Shown here piece by piece: positions 14,527 through 19,539 of a stretch of 19,539 nucleotides of DNA. The DNA comes from CALXVA01 sp964587175 (GTDB lineage Bacteria; Bacillota; Clostridia; TANB77; CAG-508). Position 1 is the first letter of the stretch. Every line of letters begins with the position of its first letter. The stretch is taken from positions 1-19,539 of the forward strand of contig CAZPKK010000026.1 of NCBI GenBank assembly GCA_964587175.1, in the 5' to 3' direction. Under the pieces are notes generated by a model. That model did not search any database, had not been told where the DNA came from, and was given only the letters and a program-made list of their open reading frames with translations. The translations under genes and the position numbers were made by a program.

Positions 14527-15679
14527 ATGAAAAAGGTCGTGTCAATTGTTTTAACTTTTATACTGCTTTACATATCTGCAGTTTCAGCAGTAGCCAGTTC
14601 AAATAATATAAATGAACTTAAGAATCAGATGCAAGAAACTGAAGCAGAATTAGAGGCAATACAAGAAGAACAAGAGTCTGTGGAATCTGAAGTAGAAGAA
14701 TTAAGGGCTCAAATATCAAAATATGAAACTGAGATAGAAGAATTAAATGATAAAATAGAAGAGCTAGAAAACTCTATTTCTGAAAAAGAAGAAGAAATAG
14801 AACAATTAGAAGAAGAAACTAAAGAAAAACAAGATTTACTAATAGCAAGATTAGTTGCAATGTATGAAAGAGGACAAACAAATTATTTAGATGTATTACT
14901 ATCATCTGAAGATATAACCAGTTTAATATCTAATTATTATAGAATTGAGGAACTTGCAAGTGCTGACCAGTCTGTAATAGATTCTATTATAGAAAAACAA
15001 GAAGAAACAGAAGCTGCTAAGCAAGAACTTGAAGAAGAGAAAGCTGAAATAGATGAAGCAAAACAAGAATTGGAAATAAAAAATGAAACTTTACAAACTG
15101 CAAAAGCAGAAAAAGAAGAAAAGATGGCTAGTCTATCAGAAGAAGAACAAGAATTACAAAACACATTAGATGAATTTGAGGCTGCAATAAAAAAAGCAGA
15201 AGAAGAAATAGAGAAAACTACTTCTTCTGTTGGATCATATGAAGGAAGTTTCAAAGGCGTTTTAGAATGGCCGCTATCATATAGCTATAATATAATAACA
15301 TCTATATTTGGAAATAGAACTGCACCAACTGCAGGAGCATCTTCAAATCATGGAGCAATAGATATAGCTGTAAGTTATGTATCTGTTTATGCACCTGCAG
15401 ATGGAAAAGTAATTTATGCAGGTTGGTCACGGTGGTTATGGGAATTATGTAAAAATTGATCATGGTAATGGATATTATACAGCATTTGCACATTTGTCAT
15501 CAATTAATGTTAGTCTTGGAGATATTGTTACAACAGGTCAACAAATTGCAGTATCAGGTAATACAGGAATTTCAACTGGACCACATCTACATTATGAAGT
15601 ATATATAGGTGGAAGTGGCAGTGGATATAGAGTAGATCCATTGTTATATACAAGCCATCCAAGTTTAGTATATTATTAA
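14527..15679 (+). pseudogene. Secreted coiled-coil M23 peptidoglycan hydrolase, frameshifted
   Basis: It belongs to the EnvC/PcsB-like class: signal peptide (1 to about 24, ending AVSAVA), a long Glu-rich coiled coil (about 28-232), then an M23 zinc endopeptidase domain. The first frame stops at 15459 after 310 codons and holds the first half of the active site (H275-GAI-D279). The second half, GGYGNYVKIDHGNGYYTAFAH and GPHLHYEV, continues in another frame to 15679. Removing one base, most simply C15430 after codon S301, restores GWSGGYGNY and a product of 383 residues, close to the intact paralogue downstream (GWLGGYGNC). As written, the enzyme would lack the HLH metal ligands. It could be a true mutation or a sequencing error; no slippery site is visible. 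GAAGGAGAG precedes ATG 14527. It lies 45 bp after ftsX. Confidence 0.88.
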
Positions 15680-15748
15680 ACGGATTTAAATTTATTTAAT
15701 TTAGTAAAGCTTCTTGTATAGTAAGATTAAATTATCTTATTGTATAAG

Positions 15749-15754
15749 TATAAT
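15749..15754 (+). promoter_or_regulatory. Possible -10 box before the second hydrolase
   Basis: TATAAT lies 80 nt before the start. Just upstream, TAAGAT-taaatt-ATCTTA forms a small hairpin. No good -35 box is visible. Confidence 0.3.
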
Positions 15755-15834
15755 ATTAGAATGATAAAGAGGAAGAGCAAGGCTAAAGAAATTTCTACTC
15801 AAAATATATACTTAAGAAAGGAATGTGATTAAAT

Positions 15835-17007
15835 ATGAAGAAAAAACTAATTTCAATAATATTAATCTTTATATTATTACAAACTTTCTGTATTTTTGTG
15901 TTTGCTGAAGATTCTTTGTCAAATGATGAAACAAATGAACTAAGTTTAGAAGAACAACAAGAAGAAGTAGAAGCTAAAATAGAAGAGGCAAGTTTGGAAC
16001 TAGAATATATACAAGACGAATTATCAACGACAATGCTAAAAGTACAAGAATTAGAAGATCAAATAATGTCTTATGAAAGCGATATAGAAGAATTAGGAAA
16101 CAAAATGGATGAATTACAAGCTTCTATAGATGAGGCTACTGAAAAATTAGAAATTGCCTCACAAAGCTATGAAGAAAAAAGTGAGTTATTAGCAAAACGT
16201 TTAGTTGCCATATATGAAGCTGGTGATGTTCAATATTTAGATATTCTACTAAAATCAGAAAGCATAACAGATTTTTTATCTAGATATTACATAATAGAAG
16301 AAATCGTTGAATATGATAGTCAATTAATATCTCAAATACAAGAGGAAAAGGAAAATATAGAGACAACAAAACAGAAACTTGAAAATGAACAATCGGAATT
16401 GAGAATAATAAAAGCAAAGAGTGAACAGACATCAGTAGTGTTAACTAATATGAAAACTTTGCAAGAAAGCTATATAAATCAGTTATCAGAAGAAGAACAA
16501 GCACTTCAAGAGCAAATAACACAATATAAGGAAGAGCAAGCAGAAATTGAAGCACAAATATTAGCAGCAACTTATATAGATGCAGTATTGCAATATACAG
16601 GTGGAGAAATGCTATGGCCTGTAGCTGCTAGTGGAACAGTAATTACTTCAAATTATGGAATTAGACAACATCCTATTCAAGGAATAGTAAAAACACATAC
16701 AGGAATTGATATTGGCGGTGCAGAATTAGGAACGCCTGTAGTAGCAGCAGCAGATGGTGTAGTTACATATGCCGGATGGCTAGGCGGATATGGAAACTGT
16801 GTAATGATAAATCATGGTGATGAAATAGTAACACTATACGGGCATGGAAATGAAATACTAACAGAAGTTGGAGCTGAAGTAAAACAGGGGGATGTAATAA
16901 TGACTGTTGGCTCAACGGGTAACTCAACTGGACCACATTTACACTTTGAAGTTAGAATAGATGGAAACTATACTAATCCACTTAATTTTGTAAATGTACC
17001 TGAATAA
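15835..17007 (+). CDS. Secreted coiled-coil M23 peptidoglycan hydrolase, intact
   Basis: The protein has 390 residues: signal peptide 1-24 (ending FVFA), a coiled coil from about 36 to 245 in two stretches with a break near 125-155, and a C-terminal M23 (LytM) domain. The zinc and catalytic residues are complete: H288 and D292 (HTGID), H337 (YGHGN), H368 and H370 (GPHLHFEV). It should cut peptide cross-links of peptidoglycan outside the membrane. The coiled coil is the expected contact for FtsX, as in PcsB/EnvC-type proteins. AGAAAGGAATG precedes the ATG. It is a tandem paralogue of the frameshifted gene upstream, with which it shares the coiled-coil segment around RLVAxYExG and YLDxLLxSExIT. 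TATAAT at 15749-15754 may allow separate transcription. Confidence 0.95.
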   Translation: MKKKLISIILIFILLQTFCIFVFAEDSLSNDETNELSLEEQQEEVEAKIEEASLELEYIQDELSTTMLKVQELEDQIMSYESDIEELGNKMDELQASIDEATEKLEIASQSYEEKSELLAKRLVAIYEAGDVQYLDILLKSESITDFLSRYYIIEEIVEYDSQLISQIQEEKENIETTKQKLENEQSELRIIKAKSEQTSVVLTNMKTLQESYINQLSEEEQALQEQITQYKEEQAEIEAQILAATYIDAVLQYTGGEMLWPVAASGTVITSNYGIRQHPIQGIVKTHTGIDIGGAELGTPVVAAADGVVTYAGWLGGYGNCVMINHGDEIVTLYGHGNEILTEVGAEVKQGDVIMTVGSTGNSTGPHLHFEVRIDGNYTNPLNFVNVPE

Positions 17008-17037
17008 GTATTATTGGCTCATACTGTTACTGGAACA

Positions 17038-17072
17038 TGGAGATGGATTTAAAATCTGTCTCCGATGTTTTA
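17038..17072 (+). terminator. Terminator after the hydrolase genes
   Basis: A 25-nt near-perfect palindrome (17038-17062) starts GGAGATGGATTT and ends AAATCTGTCTCC, giving a 12-bp stem with two G-U pairs. GATGTTTTAG follows. Confidence 0.55.
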
Positions 17073-17114
17073 GTATAAATGCATTTTGAGAAAAATAATA
17101 TTATATAATAAAAA

Positions 17115-17216
17115 AGGTTTATAGGCTTAATAATAGAGACATATAATTAGTTTATTGCTGTAAAGCAAAATATATGTCACTACTTCTGCTTAAAGAAAGT
17201 TTGAGGTAGCCAACCT
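17115..17216 (+). ncRNA. Possible structured RNA upstream of ctpA
   Basis: AGGTT (17115-17119) and GGCT (17124-17127) pair with AGCC (17208-17211) and AACCT (17212-17216), closing a junction. Inside, GACATATA/TATATGTC (17138-17145/17171-17178) encloses TTGCT-gtaa-AGCAA. CTACTTC (17180-17186) can pair with GAGGTAG (17203-17209) in competition with the closing stem. It matches no riboswitch class I can name. Confidence 0.3.
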
Positions 17217-17263
17217 GTTATATAGAAAAATAGAGTGCGTTAAATACAAAGAGAAAAGTTGAT

Positions 17264-17293
17264 TTTTCATATAATAAAAAACCTAAATATAAT
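17264..17293 (+). promoter_or_regulatory. Weak promoter candidate for ctpA
   Basis: TTTTCA (17264-17269), 18 nt and TATAAT (17288-17293). Another TATAAT lies at 17270-17275 without a good -35 box. The start codon is at 17312. Confidence 0.35.
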
Positions 17294-17311
17294 ATAAGGA
17301 AACGGTGGATA

Positions 17312-18514
17312 ATGGAAAATAATAGTAAAGGACAAAAAATTTATAGGATTGCGATGATAATAATAATTACTGCACTATTGTCATCGCTAATTACAACAAT
17401 AATTGTTACAGAAAACATAACATCATCAGCTAGTATAAATAGTATAATTTCAGGAGATGGAACAACAGGAATAGAAACAGCACTAGCATCTATTAGAACA
17501 ATGTTAGAAGAAAAATATATTGGAGAACTAGATGATGAACAGATGATAGAAATGGCAATAAAAGGATATGTGGCAGGTGTGGGAGACCAATATACAGTTT
17601 ATTATACTCCAGAGGAAATGAGCGAAGAATACGATACTGCAATGGGAAATTATGTAGGAATAGGAATTTATATGATTGTGGATTATGAAGAAGGAACAAT
17701 CACTGTTGTAGAACCAATGGAAGGTTCTCCTGCAGAAGAGGCGGGATTACAAGAAGGAGATATTATAACAAAGGTTGAAGATGAAGAAGTTACTGCTGAC
17801 AATGTAACTGATATCTCTAACAAAATTAAAGGTGAAGAAGGAACTACTGTTAAATTAGAGATTGCAAGAGGAGAAGAAGTTTTTGAGGTAGAAATAGAAA
17901 GAGCGAGAATTGAAGTAAGTCATATTAATTCAAGGATGTTAGATAACAATATTGCATATATAGAAATAATAGATTTTGATGGTGGTACAGCAGAAGAATT
18001 TAAAGAAAATTATGAAAGTTTGAAAGAACAAGGCGCTACATCTCTAATAATAGATATTCGTGATAATGGCGGTGGTGTAGTAAATGAAGCAATAGATATA
18101 TTAGAAATGATATGTGATAAAGGTAGTACATTATTAATTGAAAAAGATAAAGATGGAAATGAAGATATAATAGAATCAGAAGAACCTCCAACTATTGATA
18201 TGCCAATAGTTGTATTAGTAAATGGCAATTCGGCAAGTGCATCAGAAATACTTGCAGGGGCTTTAAAAGATCTTGACAAAGCAACAATAATAGGAACTCA
18301 GACATATGGGAAAGGAGTAATACAAACTCTATATAGATTATCAGATGGAAGCGGATTAAAAATTACTACTGCAGAGTATTATACACCGGGCAGAAATCAA
18401 ATAAATGAAATCGGAATTGAACCAGATATCGTAGTAGAGTTACCAGATGATATAACAGAACTTACAGATGAAAATGATACACAGTTACAAAGAGCTATAG
18501 AAGAATTAGAATAA
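17312..18514 (+). CDS. CtpA-type C-terminal processing protease (S41)
   Basis: The protein has 400 residues with an N-terminal membrane anchor (12-32), so the enzyme works outside the membrane. A PDZ domain covers about 112-200 (GNYVGIGI, GSPAEEAGLQEGDII at 138-152). The S41 core carries DIRDNGGG (248-255), NGNSASASEILAGAL with S309 (304-318) and YGKGVIQT with K334 (332-339), the Ser-Lys dyad 25 residues apart as in known CTPs. It lacks the C-terminal peptidoglycan-binding domain found in many Bacillus CtpA/CtpB proteins. GGTGG stands close before the ATG. CTPs trim or degrade exported proteins and in several bacteria control levels of M23 hydrolases, so the position after two such genes is suggestive. 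Regulation of these hydrolases by it is inference. Confidence 0.95.
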   Translation: MENNSKGQKIYRIAMIIIITALLSSLITTIIVTENITSSASINSIISGDGTTGIETALASIRTMLEEKYIGELDDEQMIEMAIKGYVAGVGDQYTVYYTPEEMSEEYDTAMGNYVGIGIYMIVDYEEGTITVVEPMEGSPAEEAGLQEGDIITKVEDEEVTADNVTDISNKIKGEEGTTVKLEIARGEEVFEVEIERARIEVSHINSRMLDNNIAYIEIIDFDGGTAEEFKENYESLKEQGATSLIIDIRDNGGGVVNEAIDILEMICDKGSTLLIEKDKDGNEDIIESEEPPTIDMPIVVLVNGNSASASEILAGALKDLDKATIIGTQTYGKGVIQTLYRLSDGSGLKITTAEYYTPGRNQINEIGIEPDIVVELPDDITELTDENDTQLQRAIEELE

Positions 18515-18570
18515 AAAAATAACACTTAGTCTAATCCCTATAAAGAAATTAGACTAAGTGTTATTTTTTT
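18513..18570. terminator. Perfect 23-bp bidirectional terminator
   Basis: AAAAAAATAACACTTAG continuing to 18535 pairs without mismatch with 18548-18570, around a 12-nt loop. It begins two bases after the A of the ctpA stop codon TAA, and its far arm includes the stop codon of the convergent gene (18561-18563). The A and T ends serve both directions. Confidence 0.9.
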
Positions 18571-19082
18571 AAATAATTATTTTGATTAATCAAAATAGAA
18601 TCATCAACTGTTTCATTAAATGTCTTATTTTTAGACTGTATAACAGTCAAAACAAATCTGCTTATAGGTCCTGCTACTAAAATATTTAAGAAAAATGCAG
18701 CACAAAAATTTCTAGGCCATCTAATAAAAAACTCACTAAAAATAATTTGAATATTATCTCCACTCAAAAATCCACCGACAACAGTCATAATTAAAGACAT
18801 GAATGTAACGATAAAGAAACAATTAAAAAGAATATATGCATTAGCACTATCTGATTTATCAACAAATTTTTCTAGTAACATATTATTGATTTTTCTAACG
18901 ACAAGTTCTTCTAAAAGAAAAGCAATAATAAATGTTACAGGGAAAGCAATAAATGCAGTTTTTATAGAATTTAAATTAAGTCCACTTAAATGGATAGAAA
19001 TATTTAAAAGTCCCATAAAAAATACCATAATTAAACACATGCAAATACCATAAATAAAACCTTCTCTCTTGTTTGTTGGCAT
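18561..19082 (-). CDS. DUF2798-type membrane protein
   Basis: The protein has 173 residues with four hydrophobic segments: GFIYGICMCLIMVFFMGLLN near the N-terminus, TAFIAFPVTFIIAFLLEEL, YILFNCFFIVTFMSLIMTVVGG and FCAAFFLNILVAGPISRFVLTVI. The start MPTNKREG and the two-fold arrangement of helix pairs (FPVTFIIAFLLEELVV, and NFCAAFFLNILVAGPISRFV) fit DUF2798 proteins, whose function is not established. AAAGGGGGG lies 5 nt before the ATG at 19082, which rules out the upstream in-frame start at 19121. It is convergent with ctpA and shares its terminator. A -10 box at 19223-19228 implies a leader of about 135 nt. Confidence 0.8.
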   Translation of the reverse strand: MPTNKREGFIYGICMCLIMVFFMGLLNISIHLSGLNLNSIKTAFIAFPVTFIIAFLLEELVVRKINNMLLEKFVDKSDSANAYILFNCFFIVTFMSLIMTVVGGFLSGDNIQIIFSEFFIRWPRNFCAAFFLNILVAGPISRFVLTVIQSKNKTFNETVDDSILINQNNYLKK

Positions 19083-19222
19083 AAAATCCCCCCTTTCTAA
19101 AATGTATATAACTTCAAGCAAAACATAAATATTTTATAAGAAATTCTGCATAAAGTGCACAAAAATAACGTGCAACTAAAATGGAAATAAACCACTAAAG
19201 TTACTCGTTTAAATGCTTATAT

Positions 19223-19252
19223 ATTATACCATACTAAAAAAAATGATGTAAT
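19223..19252 (-). promoter_or_regulatory. Promoter candidate of the DUF2798-type gene
   Basis: On the minus strand there is ATTACA (19247-19252), 18 nt and TATAAT (19223-19228). The leader contains one small hairpin (TGCAC/GTGCA). The stretch 19253-19340 is A/T only in large part and holds no gene. Confidence 0.45.
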
Positions 19253-19342
19253 AGCAAATCAAAAATATTTTTAAATTTTTTCAAAAATATTTAATATATA
19301 TAAAAATATTGAAAAAAGATTATAAAAAATATAAAAAATCTG

Positions 19343-19371
19343 TTGACAAATATAAAAAAGTTTAGTATACT
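19343..19371 (+). promoter_or_regulatory. Strong promoter of the tRNA cluster
   Basis: TTGACA (19343-19348), a 17-nt spacer and TATACT (19366-19371). This fits sigma-A consensus at 11 of 12 positions. The first tRNA starts 18 nt beyond the -10 box. Confidence 0.85.
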
Positions 19372-19375
19372 AAAC
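19360..19375. promoter_or_regulatory. Perfect 16-bp palindrome over the -10 box
   Basis: GTTTAGTATACTAAAC is its own reverse complement and contains the whole -10 hexamer. A dimeric repressor could bind here, or it may be a by-product of AT-rich promoter sequence. Confidence 0.5.
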
Positions 19376-19389
19376 AAGTCGAAAGAAAT

Positions 19390-19465
19390 GGGCGTATAGC
19401 TCAGCTGGTAGAGCATCTGCCTTACAAGCAGGAGGTCATAGGTTCGAGTCCTATTGCGCCCACCA
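19390..19465 (+). tRNA. tRNA-Val (anticodon UAC)
   Basis: A 76-nt cloverleaf with encoded CCA. The acceptor arms are GGGCGTA and TGCGCCC (one G-U pair), with discriminator A. The anticodon loop is CTTACAA, giving UAC, which reads valine GUN codons. The T-arm is ATAGG-TTCGAGT-CCTAT. A run of T residues follows, then the next tRNA after 23 nt. Confidence 0.97.
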
Positions 19466-19488
19466 TTTTTTTTTTATTAGATAAATAT

Positions 19489-19539
19489 GGCCCGGTAGTT
19501 CAGTTGGTTAGAACGCTAGCCTGTCACGCTAGAGGTCGA
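19489..19539 (+). tRNA. tRNA-Asp (anticodon GUC), cut by window end
   Basis: The first 51 nt are present: acceptor 5' arm GGCCCGG, D-arm with AGTTCAGTTGGTTAGA, and anticodon arm GCTAG-CCTGTCACG-CTAG with loop anticodon GUC. The T-arm and 3' end lie beyond the window. It belongs to the same transcript as tRNA-Val. Confidence 0.93.

Noticed and set aside
15416..15460. Programmed ribosomal frameshifting in the first M23 gene
   Set aside because: There is no slippery heptamer and no clear downstream pseudoknot, and the paralogue is encoded in one frame. Mutation or sequencing error is simpler.
17115..17216. A known riboswitch (purine, TPP, SAM, c-di-GMP or ydaO type) upstream of ctpA
   Set aside because: None of the conserved core sequences of these classes as I remember them are present, so only an unnamed possible structure is reported.

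Overview
This window looks like chromosomal DNA of a low-GC Gram-positive bacterium, most likely a Clostridia-type Firmicute. It is very AT-rich, has strong purine-rich ribosome binding sites (GGAGG class) and sigma-A type promoters, and encodes CCA in a tRNA. It also carries FtsEX next to coiled-coil M23 hydrolases, and a transketolase split into two subunits. No species can be named from the sequence alone.

Bases 1 to about 6000 are an accessory, patchwork region. It holds a divergent HhH-type DNA glycosylase-like gene, a decayed 3' end of a PemK/MazF-type toxin gene, an ORF6N protein with a phospholipase-D-like C-terminus, and a two-gene minus-strand unit. In that unit the first gene is a 559-codon reading frame joining an unknown N-terminal domain to a short-chain dehydrogenase, with a strong internal ribosome binding site. 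The second is another short-chain dehydrogenase that has lost the catalytic lysine. A 90-bp repeat (84/90 identical between its two copies) lies upstream of two of the minus-strand genes. At both places it appears to supply the -35 box, with identical promoter geometry. A small RBBP9/YdeN-like hydrolase and a Gly/Pro-rich mini-protein with a membrane tail close this part.

Bases 6600 to 12630 hold housekeeping genes on the plus strand: ftsY behind a perfect consensus promoter, a 951-residue UPF0182 membrane protein, and the N- and C-terminal transketolase subunits. The two transketolase genes are separated by an unusual 282-bp spacer. It contains nested inverted repeats and four copies of a 17-bp motif at about 31-bp spacing.

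Bases 12800 to 18570 form a cell-wall module: ftsE, ftsX, two tandem secreted coiled-coil M23 peptidoglycan hydrolases (the first broken by a single-base frameshift inside the catalytic domain) and a CtpA-type S41 protease. FtsEX spans the membrane and is known in related bacteria to activate such hydrolases, so these genes probably act together in septal or lateral wall cleavage. A perfect 23-bp bidirectional terminator separates them from a convergent DUF2798-type membrane protein. The window ends in a tRNA cluster (Val-UAC, then Asp-GUC cut by the window end) behind a near-consensus promoter whose -10 box sits in a perfect 16-bp palindrome.
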